From: Firmicutes bacterium CAG:882
Lineage (GTDB): Bacteria; Bacillota; Clostridia; Lachnospirales; Lachnospiraceae
Reading direction: 5' to 3'
Assembly (NCBI GenBank): GCA_000435595.1
Contig: FR895428.1
Span: forward strand, 6,167 to 70,166
DNA length: 64,000 nucleotides
Shown here: piece after piece, positions 1-9,834 of the stretch
How positions within the stretch are numbered: position 1 is the stretch's first letter
Layout: every line of letters begins with the position of its first letter
Program-made: the position numbers and the translations under genes
Notes under the pieces: generated by a model
Databases searched by the model: none
Seen by the model: the letters and a program-made list of their open reading frames with translations, nothing else
What the model was told of the DNA's origin: nothing

Positions 1-46
1 CTACTAAAATATATACCAAAGGCTTTTCCTGAATACCAAATTATAT

Positions 47-724
47 TTAATTCACTTCCTCGACGAAGTTCACACCTTCAACATTTCTTAGCTGTTCGAT
101 GACCTCCGCGTGCCCGACGAACTTCACAAGCTTTACAACGAGAAGCACACCTATGTGCTTGTCTGAGGTTCTCGCCTTTCCCGTCTCGAACTCCGTCACG
201 TTGATGTCAAGATTGCGAAGCGTCTCTAAAAGCCTGCCGACGTATGAGATGTCCGTAAGCTCGACGTATATTCCTATGACTCTGGCATTGGTCTCCATGC
301 GCGTCTCAACCTTGTGAAGAAACGTGTTGATTATATAGCACATAACAGTAGCTATGATTCCGCCCGAGTAGAAGCCTGTTCCGAACGCAAGTCCTATACA
401 CGCTACCACCCACAGCCCTGCCGCCGTGGTGAGACCTCTTATCTTCTGAAGCCCCGTCACCATAATAGTTCCGGCTCCCAAAAAGCCTATACCGCTTATT
501 ACCTGAGCCGCCATTCGCGAGGCATCTATGCCCGCATAATGCTCAGCCATGTATTGGTTGGTAATCATCGCAAGTGCCGAGCCCACGCACACAAGCATGT
601 GTGTTCTAAAGCCCGCCGGACGCTTCTTCTTACCTCTCTCAAGTCCCAACAAGCCTCCGCATATAAGTGCAAGCAGCAGCCTAATCATTGTTGAAACAAT
701 ATTAATGCTCTCTAAATATTCCAT
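47..724 (-). CDS. MgtC/SapB family membrane protein
   Basis: A 225-residue protein. The first ~140 residues are hydrophobic with several membrane segments and carry the family signature around LLGLERGKKKRPAGFRTHML, followed by a glycine-rich stretch (GIGFLGAGTIM). The last ~80 residues are soluble and resemble the ACT-like tail of MgtC proteins. The family is linked to magnesium limitation, ATP synthase control and acid or intracellular survival in other bacteria; the molecular activity is not settled. The ATG at 722-724 has no clear Shine-Dalgarno. It lies 13 bases after the stop of the diguanylate cyclase gene, so it is probably co-transcribed and translationally dependent on it. Family assignment is firm; the biological role here is inference. 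Confidence 0.9.
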   Translation of the reverse strand: MEYLESINIVSTMIRLLLALICGGLLGLERGKKKRPAGFRTHMLVCVGSALAMITNQYMAEHYAGIDASRMAAQVISGIGFLGAGTIMVTGLQKIRGLTTAAGLWVVACIGLAFGTGFYSGGIIATVMCYIINTFLHKVETRMETNARVIGIYVELTDISYVGRLLETLRNLDINVTEFETGKARTSDKHIGVLLVVKLVKFVGHAEVIEQLRNVEGVNFVEEVN

Positions 725-737
725 ATAAAATATCGGA

Positions 738-1886
738 CTAGCTGCCTATCGCAGTTCCAAGACCGTTCTTCATTCTTCCGTACATGCTTCCGTCGCATAC
801 CACACAGTTGCGTCCGTTCTCCTTCGCCATGTAGAGTGCCTGGTCAGCCTCCTCATAGAGCTCCTTGACGCTGTTATGAGTGTCGGGATAGGTACAAGCC
901 ACTCCCATGCTCACCGTGACATACTGTGAAACCTCGACATAGGCATGTTCAATTCTAAGGTCAGCAACCGCACTTCTTATCTTGAGCGCAAGTCCTATAA
1001 TCTCCTTCTTATTCATATTCTGCACGAACACAAGGAACTCCTCCCCGCCTGTCCGCACCACAATATCAGTCTGCCTTCTCGCAGAGTCCTCGATGGCTCC
1101 CGCAATCTTTTTAAGGCACTCATCACCCTCGGGATGTCCGAACTTATCGTTATACTTCTTAAAGAAATCTATGTCTATCGCGATAACTCCTACCATCACA
1201 TGGCTTCGCATACTTATAGGCCATATAACACCTGCACGTCTTATAAATCCACGTCTGTTGGTAAGCCCCGTAAGCGGATCCTGCTCTGACGCAAAGGTCT
1301 TCTCCTTAAGTTCACCCTTAATGCGCTCCCTGCTCCTGAACAGCTCCTGTATATATCTGCCTGCCGCAACAGCCGCAACGCTTATCACTCCTGTCCCCAC
1401 TGCCTCACGAACACCATCAGCCGCCACGGCCGCGGTCATTGCAATTCCTGCCGCAATCATGGTAACTGAATATACATTCATCTCACCTCGTGAAAAACAT
1501 GGAACCACGGACAAAGCTCCCATAAACATCACGAACAGCATAATGCTTCCGCTCATCCCGTAATCCATTATACAGAGCGGTGTCATGACCGCCACCGTAA
1601 AGAAATAGTACAATCTGCCGGCAGATGCCGATAGCTGGATTGCATTTTTCACAATATAGAGGAGAACCACAGCGGATGCAAGCTCAATCGTCTCAGCCAC
1701 AATCACCATGGCAGTGTATCCTACCGCCACATACCCTGTTGAGTTACACATAACCCAATACAAAGGCAGCAGCGCTGAAAGAACAGCCGAAAATATGAGT
1801 CCTCTTTTGCAGTTATCTGCTGCCAGACGACTCTCAAATTCTTTCTTTTTAGATGACCTGCGTGTACTTCCGGATGTTCTGCTCAT
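738..1886 (-). CDS. Membrane-bound diguanylate cyclase (GGDEF domain)
   Basis: A 382-residue protein. Residues ~28-185 form about six hydrophobic segments with no recognised sensor domain. Residues ~195-365 are a GGDEF domain with DPLTGLTNRRGF at its start. The active-site loop reads GGEEF at residues 280-284, so cyclase activity (2 GTP to c-di-GMP) is expected. An RQTD at 271-274, five residues before GGEEF, fits the RxxD inhibitory site, so feedback inhibition by c-di-GMP is likely. The start ATG at 1884-1886 has GGAG six bases upstream. It is the first gene of a probable two-gene unit with the MgtC-like gene. Signal input is unknown. Confidence 0.93.
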   Translation of the reverse strand: MSRTSGSTRRSSKKKEFESRLAADNCKRGLIFSAVLSALLPLYWVMCNSTGYVAVGYTAMVIVAETIELASAVVLLYIVKNAIQLSASAGRLYYFFTVAVMTPLCIMDYGMSGSIMLFVMFMGALSVVPCFSRGEMNVYSVTMIAAGIAMTAAVAADGVREAVGTGVISVAAVAAGRYIQELFRSRERIKGELKEKTFASEQDPLTGLTNRRGFIRRAGVIWPISMRSHVMVGVIAIDIDFFKKYNDKFGHPEGDECLKKIAGAIEDSARRQTDIVVRTGGEEFLVFVQNMNKKEIIGLALKIRSAVADLRIEHAYVEVSQYVTVSMGVACTYPDTHNSVKELYEEADQALYMAKENGRNCVVCDGSMYGRMKNGLGTAIGS

Positions 1887-1957
1887 ATATATCTCCGTTT
1901 CGCATAGTATACTTTGAAGTAAGTATATATGATAGCAGAAAAAAAATCAATATTTTT

Positions 1958-3217
1958 TTAGATACTTTTCTGAATTTTTTTACTCTTTTTTAACAATTCG
2001 ATATCATCCGGCGAAACTTCCTCATTACTGTACCGCGCTTTTTCATAAATTCCGGTAATTTCATCCTGCATGGTCATTATGTGCGAACTTGAAATCTCCT
2101 TCGGTGTCATGTTCGACGAAATCTTCTCACGCTTTGACGCGGCATTCTTCTGCACCATGCTCTTGTAGAGTTTTCTCGCCTTCATATTGGCTGAATCACC
2201 TTTTTTCTCGCGGTGCACCCTCCTTTTCATTCGGAAGCTCTTCTCGTCGGACGGTGCCACGAACTCCCTGACATCGCCGTCAATTCCCGAGCCGCCACGC
2301 ATCCTCTTCATCATCCTCACGACAGCCACGAATATTCCGACAATAGCTGCCGCAATAACCACAACGCCGATAATCAGCGCAATTCCGTTTAAGATGTCCT
2401 GCCAAAGCCCCGATTCAGGCTGAATCTGCATATAATCGGAGCCGCTCTCCGGCTGTGCGGCACTTGTCTCCTCAATGACTGTCTCCGCCTCACCGTCTCC
2501 CTTAAAAAAACTGAATATGAATCGCAGCACAATAATGAAAAGTTGTCTGAAAACTCTGAGCATCCTGTACACATAGGAATTGTTCGCTATGACCATAACC
2601 CCCGCGCACAGAACGCTAACGACCGCCATGATGAATATGTCAACCCTCACCATCTGCTTTGCAGGGAAATTTCCCGTGTCGTTGTTCATCGTCATTATTC
2701 CGTTTAAATTGTTGAGATTTCTGTATATCACCTGAAGGAAAATGAACGCCACACCAAAGTACATCGAGTATTCACTTATGAGTGCTCTGTCCGTTATCTG
2801 CCCTATTATGAGTGCTCCGACGAACACGGCAGCCATTCCGATGGGAATATGTTCACTCGTGTGGTTCTTATTTCCGAGCATTATGCTTATCGAATATATT
2901 ATCATGACAGCCACGATGACAATATACGCCATGAGCGCGACATCATCGGGTGCAGCCACGAATGCATAGACAACGGATACGACATGAGCTGCTATCGTGA
3001 CAGCCCTGTTCGGGCACCAGCCCCTCACAATATACAAAAGTACCGCAGGCAGACCGACGGCTGCCGCACACCTTACGGCGCCAATATCCGTTCTTCCGAA
3101 AAAGCCTATGAGAATGAGCATCAATGATATGTCAAAAATCATGAGCTGCAGGAGTGCGTCAATGACCTTGGTCGCATAGACTATCCCGGTATTTCTGCTT
3201 ACCTTTTTCTCACTCAT
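1958..3217 (-). CDS. Multi-pass membrane protein with C-terminal DUF4129-like domain
   Basis: A 419-residue protein. The N-terminal ~210 residues contain about six or seven membrane segments, followed by an extracytoplasmic-type loop rich in E and S (around residues 240-270), another membrane segment near 275-300, and a basic cytoplasmic tail. The tail ends with a pattern typical of DUF4129 (TPKEISSSHI... and a final YEKARYSNEE). DUF4129 proteins usually sit beside MoxR and DUF58 genes, as here. The start ATG at 3215-3217 overlaps the end of the DUF58 gene by 8 bases and has GGGAGG upstream. It is the last gene of the tight operon that starts near 14.0 kb. No enzymatic motif (no transglutaminase triad) is visible. 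Confidence 0.75.
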   Translation of the reverse strand: MSEKKVSRNTGIVYATKVIDALLQLMIFDISLMLILIGFFGRTDIGAVRCAAAVGLPAVLLYIVRGWCPNRAVTIAAHVVSVVYAFVAAPDDVALMAYIVIVAVMIIYSISIMLGNKNHTSEHIPIGMAAVFVGALIIGQITDRALISEYSMYFGVAFIFLQVIYRNLNNLNGIMTMNNDTGNFPAKQMVRVDIFIMAVVSVLCAGVMVIANNSYVYRMLRVFRQLFIIVLRFIFSFFKGDGEAETVIEETSAAQPESGSDYMQIQPESGLWQDILNGIALIIGVVVIAAAIVGIFVAVVRMMKRMRGGSGIDGDVREFVAPSDEKSFRMKRRVHREKKGDSANMKARKLYKSMVQKNAASKREKISSNMTPKEISSSHIMTMQDEITGIYEKARYSNEEVSPDDIELLKKSKKIQKSI

Positions 3218-4337
3218 ACTCCACCTCCCAGCGGACTATCTCCAACTTATCAGCATAATCGAAACGCTCGTCAAAGCCCTTGTGGCACGGATATATCCAG
3301 ATTGAGCCCTCACTCTCTGCTGCAATACCCGCATAATACCTTTGCAGAGCCTCTCTCCTGCTCGTCGAGATCATGCAGTATATCACGCCGTCACCGAGCT
3401 CCTTTATGTGCTCTTCAATGACATTCTCAAAATCATCAGGCTGCTTTTTTAAGTCGATTCTTGCAAGCCCCTCCATGATGGCTGTCCTGTGGCTCTCGTC
3501 ACAGCCCGCCTCCATCACAAGTTCTTTGCCTGTTATAACATCCCTTCCGTTGGAGAGCAGGCTTACCAATACCGCCTGTCTTGTGAGACGGCATGCAAGA
3601 CTGCATGCCATTGAGATTGCCTTCTCCTTAAGCTCCTCGTACTCCCATATTCCGTCCTTTTCAAGATTCAGAAGTATGCACACCTGCCTTGCCGCAGTGT
3701 AATCGTGGACATTTACCTTGAGCTCACCCGTCTTTGCCGACGCCATCCAGTTGACATCCTTAAGACTGTCATAAGTTTCATACTGTCTTATTCCCCTGAA
3801 CTCGAACGGATCTTCGTAAGTGTACTGTCTTGTGAGAACTGTTCCCATTATGCGTCTGTACGGAATTTCAGCCTGCTGTGATGAAATCTCCTCCGGATAG
3901 ACCATTATAGTCCTGTCAAGTCTTACAACCGTGGCAAGAGTCTTGTCCATCATGACGTCAGTTGAGACAAGATTTATGTTATCTATGGTGAAACACCCTC
4001 TCCTTGTACAGACAAGCGGGATTTTTCTCACAATTTTCTGATAAAAAAGCAAGGAGAATACATCACTTTTATAGCAATGATCCGAAACGTTGGTGTTCAC
4101 GACCTCGTTTCCGAACAGAAAACTCCTGTCAACCTCAAATTTAACCATAACCATCGGCAGTGGCAGCCATTTACGATTGACAATTGTCTCTGTAAGGATA
4201 AGCTCTTCTCCCGGAAATGTCACATTCTCGGACATCTCTATGTCGGCTTCTATTCCCTTGCTCCAATTTTTTATGTATATCTTTCTTATGATAAAAAGAA
4301 CCACCAGAACAGATACACCCATCAAAATAAGACTCAT
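3210..4337 (-). CDS. DUF58 domain protein
   Basis: A 375-residue protein with one N-terminal membrane segment (residues ~1-20) followed by a soluble region. The DUF58 core is recognised by the run around residues 185-220, where FEFRGIRQYETYDSLKDVNW is followed by ASAKTGELKV. DUF58 proteins have a von Willebrand A-like fold and are partners of MoxR-type AAA+ ATPases, probably in assembly or maturation of membrane or surface complexes; the substrate is generally unknown. The start ATG at 4335-4337 directly abuts the MoxR stop codon, and the end overlaps the next gene by 8 bases, so the three products are very likely made together and act together. Confidence 0.9.
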   Translation of the reverse strand: MSLILMGVSVLVVLFIIRKIYIKNWSKGIEADIEMSENVTFPGEELILTETIVNRKWLPLPMVMVKFEVDRSFLFGNEVVNTNVSDHCYKSDVFSLLFYQKIVRKIPLVCTRRGCFTIDNINLVSTDVMMDKTLATVVRLDRTIMVYPEEISSQQAEIPYRRIMGTVLTRQYTYEDPFEFRGIRQYETYDSLKDVNWMASAKTGELKVNVHDYTAARQVCILLNLEKDGIWEYEELKEKAISMACSLACRLTRQAVLVSLLSNGRDVITGKELVMEAGCDESHRTAIMEGLARIDLKKQPDDFENVIEEHIKELGDGVIYCMISTSRREALQRYYAGIAAESEGSIWIYPCHKGFDERFDYADKLEIVRWEVEYE

Positions 4338-5291
4338 CTACCTGCTCCAGTCCTCAGTCATAATCTCTGTCGATGCCACGATGTCATCTATAAGCTTTCT
4401 CTTTCCCTCGTCACCCGTGAATGATGACATGAGTACCAATCTGTGTGCCAGGACACAGCCCGCCAGCTCTTTCACGTCCTCAGGAACAACATAACCTCTT
4501 CCATTCACATAGGCATACGATTTTACCGCCCGCAAAAGTGCGAGAGTTCCTCTCGGGCTTACCCCAAGCTTAATTTCTCGATTATGTCGTGTTGAATCAA
4601 CGATGGATGCTATATATTCAAGTATTGCGCCATGAACATATACATCTGCAATTTCTCTCTGCATAACGGCAATCTCAGCAGTTGTACATACAGCATCGAC
4701 CCGCTTAGAGTCCCTTCCTGCCGTATCCTTCATAAACCGTTCCATAATCTTAATCTCTTCGCCCTTATCGGGAAGACCCATTGACAGCTTCATGAGAAAT
4801 CTGTCAAGCTGTGCCTCAGGAAGCGGAAATGTACCCGCAGTCTCAACCGGGTTCTGGGTTGCTATGACAATAAACGGTTCCTCAAGCGGATACGTCACAC
4901 CATCAATGGTTACCTGATGTTCCTCCATGCACTCAAGGAGACTCGACTGTGTTCTCGGTGTCGCACGGTTAATCTCATCTGCAAGCACAATATTTGCAAA
5001 TACAGGACCCTTTCTGAGGGTGAACTCCCCCGCCTTCTGATTATAAAAATTGATACCTGTCACATCGGACGGAAGCAGGTCAGGAGTAAACTGTATTCTT
5101 GAAAACACTCCCTCTATGCTTCCTGCAAAACTCTTTGCCATAACCGTCTTTCCGGTTCCCGGAACATCCTCAAGGAGAATATGTCCACCTGCTAACATTG
5201 ACGTTAAAATAAGCTTTATTATATTATCCTTCCCGACTATGACGGATGAGATATTTTTTCTGATTTCGTCTAATTTTGCGCTGTTTGTCAT
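4338..5291 (-). CDS. MoxR family AAA+ ATPase
   Basis: A 317-residue ATPase of normal MoxR length. Walker A is GTGKT within EDVPGTGKTVMAKSFA (residues ~38-55). Walker B is VLADEINRA (~105-113), followed by the family hallmark TQSSLLECMEEHQVTIDG. ATQNPVE (~145) and the PEAQLDRF sensor/arginine-finger region are present. MoxR ATPases act as chaperone-like motors on partner proteins carrying a von Willebrand A fold, here the adjacent DUF58 protein. The start ATG at 5289-5291 overlaps the stop of the preceding gene as ATGA, so it is translationally coupled to the large membrane protein upstream. That coupling suggests this set serves the surface-glycan genes of the same operon. Confidence 0.95.
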   Translation of the reverse strand: MTNSAKLDEIRKNISSVIVGKDNIIKLILTSMLAGGHILLEDVPGTGKTVMAKSFAGSIEGVFSRIQFTPDLLPSDVTGINFYNQKAGEFTLRKGPVFANIVLADEINRATPRTQSSLLECMEEHQVTIDGVTYPLEEPFIVIATQNPVETAGTFPLPEAQLDRFLMKLSMGLPDKGEEIKIMERFMKDTAGRDSKRVDAVCTTAEIAVMQREIADVYVHGAILEYIASIVDSTRHNREIKLGVSPRGTLALLRAVKSYAYVNGRGYVVPEDVKELAGCVLAHRLVLMSSFTGDEGKRKLIDDIVASTEIMTEDWSR

Positions 5292-7540
5292 TTTTTCTCC
5301 CTTCTAATATGAAGCTTTTCCACAATAACGCCGTTCTTGTCCACGATGTAGACGATGAACGCCACGGATGCAAGTATTGAAATCACGGCTGCAATCCTCC
5401 ATGCCGTAAATCCCGTGAACTTAACCACTATATTTCCCGAGTAGCCCGGCTCAACCTTCATGCACAGGCTTCCCTCGTCGTTAAATACCTCAAGCTTCTT
5501 TCCAGTCGCCTCATCGACTGCCGAATAGCCCTCGTAGTAACATATCGAGAACCTGACATTCCCCGCCGTGTCACTGTTGTTCGCGACGCTGCACTCGATA
5601 TAATTGTTCTTCCTGTAATTCTCAACATAGCTTATATTCTCATCAGGCTTTGCATACTGCCACTCAAATGCCTCGACAAGCTGACCTGCCGGAAGGTACT
5701 CTGCACCGACTACCTCAGTCGTGTCGAGCGAGGTCTCCGCATTAATTATATAAGGAGTATAGCTGTTCATTATGTTGCCCATAAGCTGTCCCGCCTGAAT
5801 GACGCTCACTGAAATCATTCCTATGGCGATATACTTATACCCCTTTTTCTTTTCGTCGATATTCTTAAGTGCGGTAACAGCACATACGGCAAGCATAACT
5901 CCCGCAATGCTCAGGAATCTCCACGGGAACTGCAGCGTCGATATAGCCTTTTTGAGCATATAGCATATATTCTGTAAGAAGTCCCAAGGGAAAAGATATG
6001 ATGACAGCCAGATTGATATGACCGTGAACACTCCGAAGATAATTCCGACAGTCTTTTCCTTTTTATCCTTGATATAACCCACACAGAAGGAATATGCAAG
6101 TGCAGCGCCTCCCATGATAAGACCGAGTCCCGTCGTCAGCGGAAGCTCGCCTGCAATTCCCTCCTCAAGTCCGACCGTGAGTCCCTCAAAGGTTACAACC
6201 GGATCAAGCATCTGTCCTATAAAAGCACCGTACTGCTGTATATACTTAGGCGGGTATGCCGTAAGCACAAATCCTCCAAGATGCATATAATGCAGAAACG
6301 GAACCAGGAAGCCTATGTTAATGATACAGGTATAAATCACAATCTTTAAAAGCACGATAAATCTCTTCTTTTGAAATGTCCTCTTAAATAAAATCAGACA
6401 CAGAAGAATCGTGAATGCTCCTGCCATCTCGCAGGTGAGAATATGCGTGTTTATAATTCCGGTGAATCCGAGAACCGGAAGAATCCAGTTCCTCTTAAAG
6501 GCTGCCGTATCCGTATCGTCATAGAATACCTTCCAAAGACCATACGCGAGCAGCGGCAGAAACGTCATCGCCGAGTACTCTCCGACCGATGAGCGCACAT
6601 ACATGTCGAGAAGTCTGTAGAGCGATGTCGTGTAGAGCACGGAACCGACAACGGCAGGCTTTCTCTTGCCCGTCATGCCCTTGAAGCTGTAATACGCGAT
6701 GGCACAGGTCGCAATGTTGCACAGGAACACATATATGTTGTAGCTCTGGCGCACGCCAAAGCCACACAGCCTTAAAAGTGCCGGAATATACAAAAATAAA
6801 TCCCCATAGAACACTCCGACCGCGTAACCATTACCGTTTAACCAGTTAGACTGAATCTTGATCGGGAAATCTCCTGAGAGTATGCCGTTTTTGATTCCCT
6901 CTATTCTTATAAGGTGGAACTGTAAATCATGTCCGTTGATGAGATAGTTAAAAAACAGCGGAACCGACGTGAACAGAACCGTTGCCGCCAGTATGAAAAA
7001 TACCTCGACACTCCCTTCCTTCACGAGTCCTCTCTTTTTTCTATCCGCAAAAAGCATTATGAGGTCAACTATCGCTGACACGAGTGCTGTCATAATTCCA
7101 ATCCTGAACACTCCGCCCATTGTCTTTACAACCGAGATGCTCTTTATGGTAAGCTCGGAGTCGGAAAAGCGGAAAGTATACACGGAATAATCCTTTGCAC
7201 CCATGAAAATGAATGCCTCTGTTGATATGCTCTGTCTGTCGGGAAGAAACTTGACAGCATCCATCTCCATCCTTCCTATAAGCTGTTTTCCCTCCTCACT
7301 TATCGACTGCCTATCAAGAAATGCAAAGCAGTTCTCGGAGTTTGTCTCATACTCTATCGTATACTTGTACGAGCCGTAGCCGAGCTTCATGGCAGGGGTC
7401 TTAAAACTCTCCTCCGACAATCTTATAAGCTCCTCGGCATTGTACTTATTGTTCACCCTTGGAAATGCTGCTAACAGCATAAGCACAACCATTATTGCCG
7501 CCTCAACTGCAATAACCCTTATCCACGTCTTTTTGTCCAT
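5288..7540 (-). CDS. Large polytopic membrane protein, paralogue of the next gene (YfhO/GT-C-like)
   Basis: About 750 residues. One membrane segment lies near the N terminus, followed by a soluble domain of ~130 residues. About ten or more membrane segments then run from ~residue 150 to 610, with a GHDLQFHLIRIEGIKNG motif after one of the first of them, then an extracytoplasmic domain and a final C-terminal membrane segment. The arrangement resembles membrane proteins often labelled 6-pyruvoyl-tetrahydropterin synthase-related or YfhO-like, which look like GT-C lipid-linked glycosyltransferases; that activity is inferred. I place the start at the ATG at 7538-7540, which has GGAG six bases upstream, rather than at a further upstream codon. 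It overlaps the upstream gene by 22 bases and the MoxR gene by 4. Confidence 0.8.
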   Translation of the reverse strand: MDKKTWIRVIAVEAAIMVVLMLLAAFPRVNNKYNAEELIRLSEESFKTPAMKLGYGSYKYTIEYETNSENCFAFLDRQSISEEGKQLIGRMEMDAVKFLPDRQSISTEAFIFMGAKDYSVYTFRFSDSELTIKSISVVKTMGGVFRIGIMTALVSAIVDLIMLFADRKKRGLVKEGSVEVFFILAATVLFTSVPLFFNYLINGHDLQFHLIRIEGIKNGILSGDFPIKIQSNWLNGNGYAVGVFYGDLFLYIPALLRLCGFGVRQSYNIYVFLCNIATCAIAYYSFKGMTGKRKPAVVGSVLYTTSLYRLLDMYVRSSVGEYSAMTFLPLLAYGLWKVFYDDTDTAAFKRNWILPVLGFTGIINTHILTCEMAGAFTILLCLILFKRTFQKKRFIVLLKIVIYTCIINIGFLVPFLHYMHLGGFVLTAYPPKYIQQYGAFIGQMLDPVVTFEGLTVGLEEGIAGELPLTTGLGLIMGGAALAYSFCVGYIKDKKEKTVGIIFGVFTVISIWLSSYLFPWDFLQNICYMLKKAISTLQFPWRFLSIAGVMLAVCAVTALKNIDEKKKGYKYIAIGMISVSVIQAGQLMGNIMNSYTPYIINAETSLDTTEVVGAEYLPAGQLVEAFEWQYAKPDENISYVENYRKNNYIECSVANNSDTAGNVRFSICYYEGYSAVDEATGKKLEVFNDEGSLCMKVEPGYSGNIVVKFTGFTAWRIAAVISILASVAFIVYIVDKNGVIVEKLHIRREKK

Positions 7541-9834
7541 ACCAATCTCCATTCTGCACCGATTCTGCAATAAACCTTTATAAATTCAACCAAAAGCATT
7601 ATTGTACTCACAATTGAAATTATGGCTGTTATCCTCCATGAAGTATAGCCGGTAAATTTCAACACAACATGACCTGAATACCCCGGATTTATCTTCACAC
7701 CGACTCTTCCGTTGTCCATATATAAATCAAGCTTTTCGCCTGTATCACTATCTGTTGCGGTATATCCGTCATAATATACTATTGAGAACAGGACCGTTCC
7801 CTCACAGGTACTATCATTTGATACACTGAACTCAACATGATTTTGATTTCTGTACTCTTGAGCAAAGTCAACATTATCCGATGGCACTGCATATTGGACC
7901 TCAAACAATTGAAGAAGAACATTTGACGGAAGATACTCTGCACCTGCTACAGCAGTTACCATATCCAAATCATTCTCCTGATATACCCTGTATGCTTCCG
8001 CCTCATTAAGCACGCCGCTCAAAAACGACAGACTCTGTATCAAATTTAACATAATCAATCCGACAGCTATGCTGAAATATGTCCTTTTATCTGCAATAAC
8101 ACTTAATGACAGTACAACGCCTGCCACAAGCATGATGGTTGTAATACTTAAAAATCTCCATGGAAACTGGATATTGGAAATTATGCCCGATAATTTTGAG
8201 CTGCTCTCCTTAAGCAGATTCCAAGGAAACCAGCAGGTTGAAAGCCATACTGAAAGCACCGTAAAAATGATTACTATAAAAATACCTCTTTTATCCTGCT
8301 TTCTCTTTGCATACCCCATCACCAGAACATACACCATAACAACTATGCCAAATCCCAGTCCTGCACCAACACTTATCGGCATTTCTCCAGCCATACCTGT
8401 ATCGGTTTTCATGACATCTCCCGAAACAGCGGTAACAAATTCGAAAATTTGTGATAAATATGCTCCATATTGCTGTATTCCGTTAGGAAAATGGTCTGTA
8501 TCAACAGCTATGATGCCTCCTTTAATAAAATATTGAAAAAAAGGCAATAAAAATCCTATACAGACAATACTTGTGTATATAACCGTTTTAAGCAATACAA
8601 TAAAGCGTTTCTTTTTAAATGTCTTTTTAGACATAATCAGACAGAAAAGTATCGTAAAACCGGCAACCATCTCGCAAGTTATAAGGTGCGTATTGATAAT
8701 ACCCGCAAATCCTATAACCAATACAATCCAGCGCTTGGAAAATCCCACAGAATCCACTTCATCGGTATAAAGCCTGTACAATCCGTATACTATTATGGGA
8801 AGAAATACCATTGCAGCATATTCGCCAACCGAACAGCGCACATATATGTCTATCAGCCTGTATACGGACAAAGTATATAGTACCGCTCCCACCGTACCTG
8901 TCTTAGTGCTTCCTGAAATTCCTTTAAAACAATAAAACGAAACAGCGCATGTGGCAATATTGCATAACACAACAAATATTTTATAGCTTTGCATGCAGTT
9001 AAAGCCTGCAATTCTTAATAATGCAGGAATGTATAACACCATATCCCCGTAATATACTCCAGCTGCGTATCCATTGCCGCACAGCCAGTTGGTATATATC
9101 TTTATCGGGAACTGCCCTGACAGGATTCCGTTCTTTATACCCTCAATCCGTGATAAATGGAACAAAAGATCATGTCCCTTTGTCAGATAATCAACCCCTA
9201 ACGGAAACGATGAAATGACAACCGCAGCAGCCAGCACGAAAAAGACCTTTATGCTTTCGTCCTGTATTTTTCCTTTTCTTCTCTTTTCCCTGAATATAAT
9301 AAGCATATCCAAAAGGCTCACAATAAGGACATAAACAATAATTCCCTTAAGAACACCGCCTATGCCCTTATGTATGGAGATGCTCTTTATTGTGAGCATT
9401 CCTTCTCCTCCAAAGACACACCCCATATAATAGTCATCGCTCTTCAGATTGATGTATACATCTGTTGTAACCGTGTTGTAATCCTTAGTCAAGTATGCTA
9501 CATCCGAATAAAACTTATCTATATTGTCTACCTCTGTTGCAAATTCTTTTTCAGATGTAAAATATAAAAAACTGCTGTCTGCCGTACTTTCATATTCTAC
9601 CGTAACCTTATATATTCCATAGCCAAGTCTCAGCTTACCCGTCTTTACAAACCATCCCCGTAAGTCCGTGTTTTCATCCGCATATACGGCTTTGTCATCC
9701 GTCTTTCCAAATTCACATATAAGGTCGTCTGCATAAAAAGTTTTATTGACCATGGGAAAAGCAAGTATAAGTATTAAGAAAAATAAAATTCCCGCCTGAA
9801 TACCAGCTAAGCATTTCCATCTATTTTTTGTCAT
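7519..9834 (-). CDS. Large polytopic membrane protein, tandem paralogue (YfhO/GT-C-like)
   Basis: About 771 residues, collinear with the downstream paralogue over its whole length. It shares LFHLSRIEGIKNGILSGQFP, the following NWLCGNGYAAGVYYGD block, a C-terminal extracytoplasmic domain (ATDSDTGEKLDLYMDNG) and the PGYSGHVVLKFTGYTSWRI signature before the last membrane helix. This is a tandem duplication. The likely role is a membrane glycosyltransferase or flippase-like step in surface glycan synthesis; no catalytic residue can be assigned. The start is the ATG at 9832-9834, which overlaps the stop of the glycosyltransferase gene as ATGA and has GGAGG just upstream; a GTG 12 bases earlier is less well placed. 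Confidence 0.8.
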   Translation of the reverse strand: MTKNRWKCLAGIQAGILFFLILILAFPMVNKTFYADDLICEFGKTDDKAVYADENTDLRGWFVKTGKLRLGYGIYKVTVEYESTADSSFLYFTSEKEFATEVDNIDKFYSDVAYLTKDYNTVTTDVYINLKSDDYYMGCVFGGEGMLTIKSISIHKGIGGVLKGIIVYVLIVSLLDMLIIFREKRRKGKIQDESIKVFFVLAAAVVISSFPLGVDYLTKGHDLLFHLSRIEGIKNGILSGQFPIKIYTNWLCGNGYAAGVYYGDMVLYIPALLRIAGFNCMQSYKIFVVLCNIATCAVSFYCFKGISGSTKTGTVGAVLYTLSVYRLIDIYVRCSVGEYAAMVFLPIIVYGLYRLYTDEVDSVGFSKRWIVLVIGFAGIINTHLITCEMVAGFTILFCLIMSKKTFKKKRFIVLLKTVIYTSIVCIGFLLPFFQYFIKGGIIAVDTDHFPNGIQQYGAYLSQIFEFVTAVSGDVMKTDTGMAGEMPISVGAGLGFGIVVMVYVLVMGYAKRKQDKRGIFIVIIFTVLSVWLSTCWFPWNLLKESSSKLSGIISNIQFPWRFLSITTIMLVAGVVLSLSVIADKRTYFSIAVGLIMLNLIQSLSFLSGVLNEAEAYRVYQENDLDMVTAVAGAEYLPSNVLLQLFEVQYAVPSDNVDFAQEYRNQNHVEFSVSNDSTCEGTVLFSIVYYDGYTATDSDTGEKLDLYMDNGRVGVKINPGYSGHVVLKFTGYTSWRITAIISIVSTIMLLVEFIKVYCRIGAEWRLVWTKRRG

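Noticed and set aside
99..694. Plus-strand open frames facing the MgtC-like gene and similar opposite-strand frames throughout the window
   Set aside because: They lie within well-supported minus-strand genes, have unnatural composition (rich in S, R, H, C) and no ribosome binding sites or family motifs.
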